A stretch of 64,000 bases of DNA from Clostridia bacterium (GTDB lineage: Bacteria > Bacillota > Clostridia > Christensenellales > Aristaeellaceae): assembly GCA_017431005.1 (NCBI GenBank), contig JAFRLY010000052.1:1-64000 (forward strand), written 5' to 3'. Shown here piece by piece: positions 23,808 through 32,880 of the stretch. Positions within the stretch are counted from its first letter, which is position 1; every line of letters begins with the position of its first letter. The notes below the pieces were generated by a model, which was not told where the DNA came from, made no database searches, and saw only the letters and a program-made list of their open reading frames with translations. Made by a program: the position numbers and the translations under genes.

Positions 23808-24503
23808 TTATGGATTCTGTTCCAGGCGCTGCAGAAGCGCCTTCAGGCCGGAATCGATATGCACGGACACCGCTGTTCTGACTTCATTGCTGTCTTTGCT
23901 TTTCAGCGCTCTGATAATATCCGTATGCTCAGCGAGTGTGCTGCGGTGACGTTCAAACACCCGGAAATCCTTTTCCCGGATATTGGGATTCCGGATCAGA
24001 TGGTGCGGCATAAAAATATACATCACGCTTTCGTACTGCTGAATCAGAGACTGAATATTCAGATGCTCCAGCAGCGCCTTGTGAAATGCCAGATCATCCA
24101 GCCAGAACCGGCCGATACTGTAGGCCTCATCATTTTCCAGCAGTCTGTGCTGCTGCTGCAGCGCTTCCTCCATCCTGCCGATCGTGTCCGCCGCGTGCCT
24201 GTCAGGATAATCGGCGGAGACGATCCCGGCGCAGTAATCCTCAATCATTCTGCGGACATGATATGCTTCATTGATATCTGCCCTGCTCGGCGTATGCAGC
24301 ATAAATCCTTTGTTGGGAAGGATATCAATGTACCGTTCATGCGCCAGCTTGTTCAGGGCGTCCCGCACCGGTGTTCTGGAAACAGAGATCTGTGCGGCAA
24401 GCTTTGTTTCACTGTAAACCTTTCCGAACTCGAGCTCGCAGTTGTAGATCATATCCCGCAGATGATCATACGCGATATTGTTCAAAGCCTTGTATTCAGA
24501 CAT
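23808..24503 (-). CDS. GntR-family (FadR/FCD) transcriptional regulator
   Basis: A 231-residue regulator. The N-terminal winged helix includes VYSETKLAAQISVSRTPVRDAL (about 23-44). An all-helical FCD ligand domain follows, with metal-binding histidines likely in DLAFHKALLEH (about 132-142) and near the C-terminus. FCD regulators usually sense a carboxylate or sugar acid. It is the last gene of the operon with dehydrogenase, transketolase and SDR genes and probably controls it. A 14-bp palindrome at 28136-28149 is the best candidate operator. Confidence 0.9.
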   Translation of the reverse strand: MSEYKALNNIAYDHLRDMIYNCELEFGKVYSETKLAAQISVSRTPVRDALNKLAHERYIDILPNKGFMLHTPSRADINEAYHVRRMIEDYCAGIVSADYPDRHAADTIGRMEEALQQQHRLLENDEAYSIGRFWLDDLAFHKALLEHLNIQSLIQQYESVMYIFMPHHLIRNPNIREKDFRVFERHRSTLAEHTDIIRALKSKDSNEVRTAVSVHIDSGLKALLQRLEQNP

Positions 24504-24564
24504 CCAAACACCTCTTCATTTCTTCCGTGCCTGACGGATTCCCCTCCGCCGTGTTCGGAACAAA

Positions 24565-25452
24565 TCAATGGTGCAGGGTCTCTCCGGACAGCTTCTGGTA
24601 GTATTTCAGCAGCGCACTGTGATCGCAGCTGCCGTCGCCGTCATGATGCAGGATTTTCATCATTTCCAGCACCGCCTGCGTCAGCGGAATCGGAGCGTCC
24701 ACAGTTTTGGCCGCGTCCACCACATTGTTCAGATCCTTGATATGCAGATCAATGCGGAATCCGGGCTTGAAATTCTGATCCATCATCATCGGCGCCTTTG
24801 CGTTCATAACTGTCGATCCGGCCAGGCCGCCCCTGATGGCCTCAAAGATTTTCTGCGGTTCCACACCGCACATCTGACCCATCTGCATGGCTTCCGCCAG
24901 GGCTGCGATGTTCACGGCAACGATGGTCTGGTTGCACAGCTTGGTCACATTGCCGGCGCCGATATCGCCGCACCGGACGACGGATGATCCCATCTTGCTG
25001 AGAATCGGCTGGCACTGCTCAAAGATTTCCTGCTTTCCGCCGACCATGAAGGCAAGCGTTCCGTCGACCGCCTTAGGCTCACCGCCGGACACCGGTGCGT
25101 CCAGCATCTCGATGCCGCGCTTTTCCAGCTCGGCGCAGATTTCGCGGGAAGCAATGGGATTGATGGAAGAGCAGTCCAGCACGATCGTCCCCTTCTTCAT
25201 GGTCTTAGCTGCTCCGTCCTCACCGAACAGCGCTTCTTTCACATGGGGAGAGTTTGGGACCATCGTAATCACGATGTCCGCCTGCGAACCGACATCCATG
25301 TTGGACGCGCCGGCCGCAGCGCCGCAGGCCACGAGCTCCTCCACTGCGGCAGGAGCAAACTTATCCGCTACGATTACATCATACCCGGCCTTGACCAGGT
25401 TCTTCGCCATCGGCTTTCCCATAATGCCCAATCCGATAAATCCGATTTTCAT
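24565..25452 (-). CDS. GarR-like 2-hydroxy-3-oxopropionate / beta-hydroxyacid dehydrogenase
   Basis: A 295-residue protein of the beta-hydroxyacid dehydrogenase family. The NAD(P) motif is GFIGLGIMGKPMA at the N-terminus, the substrate motif is DAPVSGGEPKA (about 117-127), and the catalytic Lys lies in GNVTKLCNQ (about 167-175). Closest in pattern to tartronate-semialdehyde reductase and 3-hydroxyisobutyrate dehydrogenase. The substrate cannot be decided. It lies between the transketolase subunits and the FadR-type regulator. Confidence 0.85.
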   Translation of the reverse strand: MKIGFIGLGIMGKPMAKNLVKAGYDVIVADKFAPAAVEELVACGAAAGASNMDVGSQADIVITMVPNSPHVKEALFGEDGAAKTMKKGTIVLDCSSINPIASREICAELEKRGIEMLDAPVSGGEPKAVDGTLAFMVGGKQEIFEQCQPILSKMGSSVVRCGDIGAGNVTKLCNQTIVAVNIAALAEAMQMGQMCGVEPQKIFEAIRGGLAGSTVMNAKAPMMMDQNFKPGFRIDLHIKDLNNVVDAAKTVDAPIPLTQAVLEMMKILHHDGDGSCDHSALLKYYQKLSGETLHH

Positions 25453-25479
25453 TTTTTATGTCTCCTTTCAGTCCCCGGG

Positions 25480-26421
25480 TCACACAATTGCTTTCTTCAC
25501 ACACTGCACGATATCCTGTGGCATCAGATGATATTCAACCAGCAGCTCCTCATAGGTCTGCGCCGATGTTCCGAAGCAGTCCGGAATCCCCATGCGCAGC
25601 ACCCTGACCCGGCTTTCAGCCGGTCCTTCTGCCAGCGCTTCGCAGACTGCTGCGCCCATGCCGCCGATAACGCTTGCTTCCTCAACCGTCACAGCGCCTT
25701 TCATTCCCTTCGCCGCAGCCTGCACGCCTTCCGCGTCCAGGGGCTTGATGGTATGAAGGTTGACAACACGGACGGAAATGCCTTCAGCCTCCAGGATTTT
25801 TGCAGCTTCCAGTGCCTGATATACCATATAGCCCGTGGCATACACAACCGCGTCGCTGCCGTCCTTCATCTGCACAGCTTTTCCGGGTTCGAACAGGGTG
25901 TCTTCCTCTGTCACATTGGGAACGTCGTTGCGGTTCACCCGGATATAGCAGGGGCCGTCCATCTCCGCCATCGCTTTGACGATCTTTTTTGTTTCGTAAT
26001 AATCAGCGGGAGAGAACACCTTCATATTCGGCAGAACCCGCATCAGGGCAATATCATCCACCGACTGGTGGGTTTTTCCGTCGCCGAAGTCGGACAGGCC
26101 CGCGGAGGAACCGCAGATTTTTACGTTCAGCCGGGGAATGGCCACGGAGGAGCGGATCTGGTCATATGGACGTCCGCTGGCGAACACGGCAAAGGTGCTG
26201 GCATAGGCAACATGTCCCGTCAGAGCCAGTCCTGCTGCCGCTGAGATCATATTGGCTTCCGCGATTCCCATCTGAAAATAGCGTTCGGGAAACGCGCCGC
26301 CGAACATATTGGACATGGTTGATTTGCCCAGATCAGCTTCCAGCGCCACCACGCTCTTATTGTCCCGGCCCAGCTCCAGCAGTGCCTCGCCGTATGCCTT
26401 CCGCATATTCATCTTGCTCAT
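25480..26421 (-). CDS. Transketolase, C-terminal (pyrimidine-binding) subunit
   Basis: A 313-residue half-transketolase carrying the Pyr domain (ALEADLGKST, MGIAEANMISAAAGLA with the catalytic Glu) and the C-terminal domain (VVYATGYMVYQALEAA). GGGAGGAGGT lies seven bases before the ATG, overlapping the end of the N-terminal subunit gene. It works with that subunit as a heterotetramer, moving two-carbon ketol units. Split transketolases in sugar-acid operons often have substrates other than pentose-phosphate intermediates. Confidence 0.9.
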   Translation of the reverse strand: MSKMNMRKAYGEALLELGRDNKSVVALEADLGKSTMSNMFGGAFPERYFQMGIAEANMISAAAGLALTGHVAYASTFAVFASGRPYDQIRSSVAIPRLNVKICGSSAGLSDFGDGKTHQSVDDIALMRVLPNMKVFSPADYYETKKIVKAMAEMDGPCYIRVNRNDVPNVTEEDTLFEPGKAVQMKDGSDAVVYATGYMVYQALEAAKILEAEGISVRVVNLHTIKPLDAEGVQAAAKGMKGAVTVEEASVIGGMGAAVCEALAEGPAESRVRVLRMGIPDCFGTSAQTYEELLVEYHLMPQDIVQCVKKAIV

Positions 26422-26423
26422 GG

Positions 26424-27263
26424 TTATACCTCCTCCCGCATTCTTGCAACGATTGACAGGGCCTCTTTGTATTCCTCTTCCGTCATGGCTGCGTTATGAT
26501 AGGCAGCCTTTCCCTCCGCGAAGGGGAAGCCTTTTCCCTTGACGGTATTCGCGATAATGGCAGTGGGCTTTCCCTTGCACTGCTTCGCCGCGTCCAGCGC
26601 TTCCAGAATCTGCAGCATGTCATGTCCGTCAATTTCGATGGCGTTCCAGCCGAATGCTTCCCATTTTTCCCGGATCTGTCCGTTCGGAAGAACCTTTTCA
26701 ACCGTATCCGTAGCCTGTACACCGTTCCGGTCAATAATGGCGACCAGGTTGTCCACCCGGTGAGCAGCGCTGGCCATTGCGGCCTCCCAGATCTGGCCTT
26801 CATCCATCTCGCCGTCGCCGACGATGCAGTATACCCGGCTGTCGCTTCCGTCCACGCGCAGACCAAGCGCCATGCCCAGGGAAACGGACAGGCCCTGCCC
26901 AAGGGAACCGGTCACGGCTTCAATGCCGGGCGTATGATCCATATCCGGATGTCCCTGAAGCGTTCCGTCCAGCGTCTTGACTTTTTTCAGATCCTCCCGG
27001 CTCACATAACCCAGCTCGGCAAATGCGGCGTACTGCGCAAGCACCGCGTGGCCCTTTGAGAAAACGCAGCGGTCGCGCCGGGGATCTTTGGGATCGGCAA
27101 AAACCCGCATGTGCTTGAAATACAGGGCTGCGGTGACATCCATAATGGAGCTGCTGCCTCCGAGATGACCCACCTTCCCGGCAGGAATCATGTCAATCAG
27201 GTCCGCCCGCAGATCTGCGGCTATTTTTCTCAGATCATGAAGTTCTTTTTCAGTGTACGGCAT
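26424..27263 (-). CDS. Transketolase, N-terminal (TPP-binding) subunit
   Basis: A 279-residue half-transketolase with the thiamine pyrophosphate motif GDGEMDEGQIWEA...IIDRNG (about 147-177) and histidines in KVGHLGGSSS, KGHAVLAQ and GHPDMDHTPG. The start at 27263 is chosen for AAGGAG upstream; an ATG three codons earlier has none. It is coupled to the C-terminal subunit gene, with 2 bases between the two frames. Confidence 0.9.
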   Translation of the reverse strand: MPYTEKELHDLRKIAADLRADLIDMIPAGKVGHLGGSSSIMDVTAALYFKHMRVFADPKDPRRDRCVFSKGHAVLAQYAAFAELGYVSREDLKKVKTLDGTLQGHPDMDHTPGIEAVTGSLGQGLSVSLGMALGLRVDGSDSRVYCIVGDGEMDEGQIWEAAMASAAHRVDNLVAIIDRNGVQATDTVEKVLPNGQIREKWEAFGWNAIEIDGHDMLQILEALDAAKQCKGKPTAIIANTVKGKGFPFAEGKAAYHNAAMTEEEYKEALSIVARMREEV

Positions 27264-27279
27264 GAATCTCACTCCTTTG

Positions 27280-28041
27280 TCAATAGCATGTTACGCCGCC
27301 GTCAATGGGCAGGGCGACACCGTTAATGAAGCTGGCTTCATCACTGGCCAGATACAGAACCGCGTTGGCCACGTCAGCCACCGTGGCCAGCCGGCCGAGC
27401 GGCACTTCGCCGAGACGTTCCGCCTTCCGCTGCGGATCCTTGAAAAGCACCTGAACGAAAGGCGTGTCGACTGTACTGGGATGAATGGAATTGCAGCGGA
27501 TGCCGTCCTTTGCGTACCGGGAGGCAATCGCCTTTGTCAGCATCGTAACCGCGCCTTTGGAGGCCGTATAGGCTTCGGGTGTATACTTATGGCCGATCAG
27601 TCCGCATACGGAGGATGTGTTGATGATCGCGCCGCCGCCCTGCTCCCGCATGACGGGAATCGCGTACTTGCATCCCAGGAACGTTGAGCCGGTGTTCACC
27701 TTCATCATGGTGCACCACTCGTCGATGTTCATTTCCTCCACGGGCTTGCGGATATTGATCCCCGCATTGTTGACCAGCACGTCCAGCCTTCCGCAGGTCT
27801 CTGTGGCCTCGTGAATGGCATTCTTCCAGTCTTCCTCGCTGGTAACGTCCATTTTGACGAACCAGGCTTCCCCGCCGGCTGCACGTATTTCGTCCGCTGC
27901 TGCCTGTCCTTTTCCCCCGTCCAGGTCAAGCAGCCACACCCTTGCCCCGTGCCGGCTGAGCACTCTCGCCATTTCGCTTCCCAGGCCGCCGCCTGCACCG
28001 GTAATCATGATAACCTTGTCCTTCACATTCACCGTTTTCAC
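27280..28041 (-). CDS. Short-chain dehydrogenase/reductase
   Basis: A 253-residue classical SDR. The cofactor motif is TGAGGGLGSEMA (15-26), followed by NNAGINIRKP (NNAG), the catalytic Ser in INTSSVCG, and YTASKGAV (Tyr-x-x-x-Lys). Asp in LLDLDGG after beta-2 suggests NAD(H) preference. It is the first gene of the transketolase operon and probably oxidises a sugar or polyol entering this pathway. Confidence 0.9.
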   Translation of the reverse strand: MKTVNVKDKVIMITGAGGGLGSEMARVLSRHGARVWLLDLDGGKGQAAADEIRAAGGEAWFVKMDVTSEEDWKNAIHEATETCGRLDVLVNNAGINIRKPVEEMNIDEWCTMMKVNTGSTFLGCKYAIPVMREQGGGAIINTSSVCGLIGHKYTPEAYTASKGAVTMLTKAIASRYAKDGIRCNSIHPSTVDTPFVQVLFKDPQRKAERLGEVPLGRLATVADVANAVLYLASDEASFINGVALPIDGGVTCY

Positions 28042-28135
28042 CCTCTTTCAAAGTCAGTCCCTGTTGATGGTGGTTCTGCTTCCCGATGTCTGTCTGTACA
28101 GGATACCTTTGTGCTATGGATTTTTCTTCCTGCAT

Positions 28136-28187
28136 ACCGGTATACCGGTTGTACCTGCAGTTTATATCATACGCGTGCCGTTGTCAA
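28136..28187 (-). promoter_or_regulatory. Promoter with 14-bp palindromic operator for the SDR/transketolase operon
   Basis: On the minus strand TTGACA (plus 28182-28187), 17-base spacer, TAAACT (plus 28159-28164). Just downstream, around the expected start of transcription, lies the perfect palindrome ACCGGTATACCGGT (28136-28149). Its position fits repression, most simply by the FadR-type regulator encoded last in the operon. Confidence 0.6.
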
Positions 28188-28319
28188 CATCCGTTTCTCT
28201 TTTTGCCGCATTTCGGTGTCGTTCGCCGTCTTTTGCCTTTGCCTGTAATCTTTTGACCGGCTCCGTCGGCGGATCCGTCAACGAGGCTGTTTCCTTTCTG
28301 TCCGCGCTGATCGCGTTTT

Positions 28320-29084
28320 TCAGGAACAGGCATCCGACGCAGTGAAGACTGCTTTCCGGCCGCTGTCCCGGGCTGCCGCCCATCCGGCCAGAATGCTGTA
28401 CAGACTGTCAAAGGAGGAAGCGCAGTAATCGATTTCATATTCCTTCACCGCTGCACTGACGTCTCCCTCCGGCATGAACCATACGGATGCCATGGAGGCA
28501 TTTTTCGCGCCCAGCATGTCTGAGGAAAGAGAATCGCCGATCATAATACACGATTCCCGGGGTTCCCGGATTCTTTCCAGGATAAATTCAAAAAACGCGG
28601 CGGAAGGTTTCGCAGCGCCCATATCCTCGCTCACAAATATTCCGTCGATATACCGGTCCAGCCCCGTGGAAGCAATCCTGCCTTTCGCGTTTACGGTCGC
28701 GCCGTTGGAAGCAATATAAATTCCGGCGTCCGGTATACCCGTTTTCAGCTTTCTCAGAAATTCCGGCGCGCCTTTCATCGGAACGCCGTTTACAGACATC
28801 GTCCGGATGAAATCATCATTCACCTGCAGAGGGTCCAGCCCGTACGTTTCTCCGCCGCACCTTCTGAAAACATCCTCAAACCGCCTCGTAAAGAGCTCTG
28901 TCCTTGTGATCGTTCCCTTCTCAAGCTCCAGCCAGAGGGATTTATTGTATGCTTTGAAAGCCTGATAGATTTCGTCCGAAAACGGAAGGCCGTTTACTGT
29001 CAGCACGATGCCGAGCGCTTTGTATTCAGACGCGTGGAAATCCAGCAGCGTCTGATCAAGGTCAAAAAGGAAGTTATGATGCAT
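28320..29084 (-). CDS. HAD-superfamily hydrolase (YjjG-like)
   Basis: A 254-residue HAD hydrolase with motif I FLFDLDQTLLDF at the N-terminus, a helical cap, motif II IYIASNG, a Lys in GAAKPS, and motif IV MIGDSLSSDMLGA. The DLDQTL form of motif I and the cap are typical of YjjG/YfnB pyrimidine 5'-nucleotidases. It lies 26 bases after the NUDIX gene, suggesting a joint role in nucleotide clean-up. Confidence 0.85.
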   Translation of the reverse strand: MHHNFLFDLDQTLLDFHASEYKALGIVLTVNGLPFSDEIYQAFKAYNKSLWLELEKGTITRTELFTRRFEDVFRRCGGETYGLDPLQVNDDFIRTMSVNGVPMKGAPEFLRKLKTGIPDAGIYIASNGATVNAKGRIASTGLDRYIDGIFVSEDMGAAKPSAAFFEFILERIREPRESCIMIGDSLSSDMLGAKNASMASVWFMPEGDVSAAVKEYEIDYCASSFDSLYSILAGWAAARDSGRKAVFTASDACS

Positions 29085-29110
29085 GCGGCGCCTCCCCGGT
29101 TCCTGCCGGA

Positions 29111-29644
29111 TTATTTTGTCGGATCGCTCCGGGTATGGGAGCTGCTGTGATTTCTGCGGAAGAAGAGCAGCTCAATCAGGCTCTTCTCATAGGGAATAAA
29201 GCGTCCGTCATCAATCATCCGCAGGATTTCCTCCTTGCCGGCCCAGCGCACCGCCTGCACTTCCTCATACTGCAGCTGCAGCGACGCCGGATCCACATCC
29301 TGCGTCAGAATATAATAATCATCAAAGCCATGCTCCCAGTTGATGGTCATTGTCGGACGGGTATCGGACAGATCGATGGAAAGGCCCAGTTCCTCACGGG
29401 TTTCCCGTTCCGCCGCTGACCGGCTGCTGTCTCCCGACACAGCGCTGCCGCCTACGGTCACATCCCACAGGTTGGACCAGCCTTCCTTGAACGGCTGCCG
29501 CTGCTGAATCAGCATCTGTCCCTCCGGACTGAAGATGCAGACATGGACAACCAGGCGGTAAAACCCGTCCGGTGTCGGTTCACCGCGCACCATTGTCCGT
29601 CCTGTTTTTTCCCGCTCTGCGGTATACAGATCAAACAGTTCCAT
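29111..29644 (-). CDS. NUDIX hydrolase (isopentenyl-diphosphate-isomerase-like subgroup)
   Basis: A 177-residue NUDIX protein. The Nudix box reads GSAVSGDSSRSAAERETREELGL, with Asp replacing the first Glu but the REXXEE core kept. The N-terminus (LFDLYTAEREKTG) resembles the YfcD/IDI-like subgroup, whose members hydrolyse nucleoside diphosphate-linked or prenyl substrates; no isomerase activity is implied. A single promoter drives it with the downstream HAD gene. Confidence 0.87.
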   Translation of the reverse strand: MELFDLYTAEREKTGRTMVRGEPTPDGFYRLVVHVCIFSPEGQMLIQQRQPFKEGWSNLWDVTVGGSAVSGDSSRSAAERETREELGLSIDLSDTRPTMTINWEHGFDDYYILTQDVDPASLQLQYEEVQAVRWAGKEEILRMIDDGRFIPYEKSLIELLFFRRNHSSSHTRSDPTK

Positions 29645-29685
29645 GTCATATCTTCCTTTCTTTCCCGTGTTATTTTCCTGTCCCG

Positions 29686-29715
29686 ATCATATCACACCGG
29701 AAAACGCTCCGTCAA
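29686..29715 (-). promoter_or_regulatory. Promoter of the NUDIX-HAD operon
   Basis: On the minus strand TTGACG (plus 29710-29715), 18-base spacer, TATGAT (plus 29686-29691). The -35 overlaps the T run of the upstream GH3 terminator. Confidence 0.65.
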
Positions 29716-29716
29716 A

Positions 29717-29770
29717 AACATACTCCCTTCATGACAGCAGTGTGCTTCTGCCGTCTGAAGGGAGTATGTT
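29717..29770 (-). terminator. Terminator of the GH3 operon
   Basis: Fifteen-base perfect arms (29717-29731 and 29756-29770), with an inner GAC...GTC stem and a T run on the minus strand. Confidence 0.8.
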
Positions 29771-29820
29771 CCTTGCGGTTCGTATCCTTCAGATCCTGCG
29801 CTGTTCAGCGCTTCCCGTTC

Positions 29821-31899
29821 TTACTCTCCCAGGCGGATCGTCACAGACTGCAGATCCTCCGGCGCTTCACTGGACCCGGTGAAGACGGTGTATTCCGTAT
29901 TTTCCAGTTTCCATTCGCGGTGCACCGGATCATACCACTTCAGTTTTTCCAGCGGAACCCGGATCTCCACCGCTTTGGTTTCACCGGGCTGAAGACTGAC
30001 GCGCCTGAAGCCCTTCAGCTGCTGCAGCGGACGGTCCACTGCGGAGTTCGGGCATCCGACGTACAGCTGCACCACTTCGTCGCCTGCGCGGCTGCCGGTA
30101 TTGGTCACGGACAGCCGTGCAACCAGCTCCTCCCCTTCCTTCACTGCCTCCGGCGCGCTGAACTTGAATGTCGTGTAGGACAGGCCGAATCCGTAGGGCA
30201 CCAGCGGCCGGATTCCGTTTTTGTCCAGCCGGGTGTACCCGTGATAGTATTCATAGTACTGATCGTCCGCATCCCAGTCCACGTACGGCAGATCACTTTC
30301 CTGCCGCGGGATGACATAGGGCAGCTTACCGGACGGGTTCACGTCGCCGAACAGGATCTCCGCGATTGCGGTGCCGCCCTCCTGGCCGGGATAATAGGCC
30401 ATCAGAATAGCGTTTGCCTGATCGGCCCATTCGGTCATCATGATCGTGTTTCCGCCGATCAGCACCACCGCGTGGTTCGGGTTTTCAGGAAGCACGGCCT
30501 GCAGCAGCTCAACATCCTTCCCGTGCAGTCCCAGACCTGCCTTGCGGTCTCCGCCGATGCCGCCCAGATAGTTGCCGCTCTGCTCCTCGGAGACAAATTC
30601 ACCCTCGTCGTGATGGTTGTAGCCCACAACAAACACGACCGCGTCGGCATCCCGGGCGGTTTTCTTTGCCTTTTCCGGATCCGATCCGTCGTCATAAACG
30701 ATTTCACATGCCGGCGCAGCGGTCTTCAGCCCCTGCAGCGGTGTCACGATGTAGGCCGCCCGCACCTGGGAAGAGCCGTGGTCGCCGATATTCGCGGTGT
30801 CTCCCAGTTCGCCGATGACTGCCAGTTTCCGGATTTTCTCCCGGTTCAGCGGGAGCACGCCCTTGTTTTTGATCAGCGTGATGGATTCCTCCGCCGCCTT
30901 CTTCGCCAGGTCGATATGGGCCTGGCAGCCCACGACGGACATATCGTATTCCTTGTGCCCGCGGTCGAAGGCAAGAATGGTCCGGACGATCCGCAGCGCC
31001 GCGTCGTCGATGCGGCTCTCCGGCACAAATCCGTCCCGCACGGCCTTGATCAGCTTGTCGCCGAAATAATTGGTCAGCATCATTTCGATATCCTGTCCGC
31101 CGTTGGCGGCTTCCACGGTATCCTTGACGCCCCAGATAAAGTCAGACATAACGAAGCCGTCGAAGTCCCACTCACCCTTCAGGATTTCAGTCAGCAGGTA
31201 GTGATGATGTCCGCACTGCACGCCGTTATAGCGGTTGTAGGAGCTCATGATGCTCGCGGCCCCGGCATCCAGGCAGTCCTTGAAATGCGGAAGCATGACT
31301 TCCTTTTCCGTACGCTGGTCGCAGGTCACGGAAACCTTAAACCGGGCGTTTTCCATATTGTTGAAGGCAAAGTGCTTGACGCAGGCCATAACATCCTCGC
31401 TCTGCACGCCGCGGACCAGCGCCGCGCCCATCGCACCGATATGGGTTGTTTCCTCGCCGTAGGTCTCCTGGCTGCGGCCCCATCCCGGATTGTAGGGCAT
31501 GTTGATGCATACTCCGGCAAACAGGTTTCCGCCGAACGCGCGCACCTCCCGGCCGATCGCGTGACCGATCTCCTCCTCCAGGGCAGGATCGAAGGTTGCT
31601 CCGCGGGCCATGGATACGGGGAAGCAGGTGCTCTGACCGTTTCCGCAGACCACGCCGCGCGGCCCGTCTGCGAATTTCATCGGCGGAAGGCCGAACCGGT
31701 CGCATCCGCCCGCTTCATAGGGCGTGACATTATAGTGCATTGTATCGTCGGACATCATCTTCCCCACATATTCGGGAGTCAGGATGCTGACGTCCAGGTT
31801 CGCGCTCATCAGGTTGACTTTCTCTTCCAGGGACATCTGGGAAACGATTTTCTTCGCTTCCTCCGTCAGCTGCAGCCGGTATTCCTTTGTTGCTCTCAC
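29821..31899 (-). CDS. GH3 beta-glycosidase (canonical order)
   Basis: A 692-residue GH3 enzyme with the normal order: TIM barrel (about 20-310) with nucleophile Asp253 in GFVMSDFIWG and loop KHFAFNNMENAR (175-186), alpha/beta sandwich (about 330-560), and C-terminal FnIII-like domain (about 585-690). No signal peptide, so intracellular. GH3 members of this group are beta-glucosidases or beta-xylosidases. It ends the operon whose binding protein begins at 35239 and whose promoter carries an AraR-like operator, hinting at pentose-containing substrates. Confidence 0.92.
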   Translation of the reverse strand: MRATKEYRLQLTEEAKKIVSQMSLEEKVNLMSANLDVSILTPEYVGKMMSDDTMHYNVTPYEAGGCDRFGLPPMKFADGPRGVVCGNGQSTCFPVSMARGATFDPALEEEIGHAIGREVRAFGGNLFAGVCINMPYNPGWGRSQETYGEETTHIGAMGAALVRGVQSEDVMACVKHFAFNNMENARFKVSVTCDQRTEKEVMLPHFKDCLDAGAASIMSSYNRYNGVQCGHHHYLLTEILKGEWDFDGFVMSDFIWGVKDTVEAANGGQDIEMMLTNYFGDKLIKAVRDGFVPESRIDDAALRIVRTILAFDRGHKEYDMSVVGCQAHIDLAKKAAEESITLIKNKGVLPLNREKIRKLAVIGELGDTANIGDHGSSQVRAAYIVTPLQGLKTAAPACEIVYDDGSDPEKAKKTARDADAVVFVVGYNHHDEGEFVSEEQSGNYLGGIGGDRKAGLGLHGKDVELLQAVLPENPNHAVVLIGGNTIMMTEWADQANAILMAYYPGQEGGTAIAEILFGDVNPSGKLPYVIPRQESDLPYVDWDADDQYYEYYHGYTRLDKNGIRPLVPYGFGLSYTTFKFSAPEAVKEGEELVARLSVTNTGSRAGDEVVQLYVGCPNSAVDRPLQQLKGFRRVSLQPGETKAVEIRVPLEKLKWYDPVHREWKLENTEYTVFTGSSEAPEDLQSVTIRLGE

Positions 31900-31959
31900 A
31901 GGCTTATGCTCCTTTTCTTTCCGGTCGGTTCCTCATGCTGTTGTCTTCCGTTATATTGA

Positions 31960-31993
31960 AACAGGCGGAATTCACCGGGGAATTCCGCCTGTT
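31960..31993 (-). other. Hairpin between ABC permease and GH3 genes
   Basis: Thirteen-base perfect arms (31960-31972 and 31981-31993). The minus-strand downstream sequence is T-rich but lacks a clean T run, so it is probably a partial terminator or mRNA-processing element. Confidence 0.6.
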
Positions 31994-32021
31994 CAGTTGT
32001 GATCCGCGCCGCGCGGCATCC

Positions 32022-32879
32022 TTATCCCTTGACGGCGCCTGCCATCATGCCCTTGACCAGCTTGTCCTGGAAAATGATGAACACGATCACCGTCGGTAAT
32101 GCCGACAGCGTCAGAACGGTCAGGATCAGGGGCGTATCCTGGGAATGCTCGCCCTTGAACGCGCCCAGCGCCAGGGGAAGCGTTTTCACCCGGATATCAT
32201 TCAGGAAAGTGTTCGCGAAGGCGAACTCGTTCCACATGCCGACTGCGTTGTAGATCGCCAGGGTGGACAGGCCGGCTTTGGCAAGCGGCAGGATAATCCG
32301 GGAGAACATGTTGTACTTGTTGCACCCGTCTATTACCGCCGCTTCTTCCATTTCCTTCGGAATGGTCATCATGAAGCCTGTCAGGATAAAGACCGACATC
32401 GGCAGTGCGAAGGCCACATACGGTCCCAGCAGGGAGAACAGGTTATTGATCAGTCCCATATTGTTGGTCATCTGGTAAACCGGGATCAGCGTCACGTGCA
32501 TGGGCACGGACATCATGGCCACAATTCCCGCGTACAGGAAGCCCCGAAGTTTGAACTTCATCCGTGCCAGCGGATATGCCGCAAAGGAGGAGATGATCAG
32601 CATCAGCACCAGGGAGATACTGACAATAAGCAGGGAACGGAAGAAGAATCCGAAAAAGCCGTTGTTGATCACGTCCGGATAATTCTGGAAATACCAGGGA
32701 TCCGGAAAATGCAGAACGCCCTGCCGTCCCATCATCTTTTTGTCGCGGAAGGAATTCACGACCATGAAAATGAACGGGCCAACCGTTACCACCACCCAGA
32801 TCAGCGCGAAAAAGATCGCGACGGACCAGGCCATGCGGCTTTTCATCTTTTCCCGCTGAGGATTAGCCATATTTGACAT
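32022..32879 (-). CDS. CUT1 sugar ABC permease (MalG-like)
   Basis: A 285-residue permease with six predicted helices and the EAA loop EEAAVIDGCNKYNMFSRIILPL. It ends in MAGAVKG. One base separates it from the upstream permease gene, so the two are translated together. The ATPase is not encoded nearby. Confidence 0.93.
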   Translation of the reverse strand: MSNMANPQREKMKSRMAWSVAIFFALIWVVVTVGPFIFMVVNSFRDKKMMGRQGVLHFPDPWYFQNYPDVINNGFFGFFFRSLLIVSISLVLMLIISSFAAYPLARMKFKLRGFLYAGIVAMMSVPMHVTLIPVYQMTNNMGLINNLFSLLGPYVAFALPMSVFILTGFMMTIPKEMEEAAVIDGCNKYNMFSRIILPLAKAGLSTLAIYNAVGMWNEFAFANTFLNDIRVKTLPLALGAFKGEHSQDTPLILTVLTLSALPTVIVFIIFQDKLVKGMMAGAVKG

Positions 32880-32880
32880 C

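Noticed and set aside
24565-28041. Apiose (apulose-4-phosphate transketolase) pathway
   Set aside because: The split transketolase fits, but no sugar kinase or apiose isomerase is present, so the assignment is not supported.
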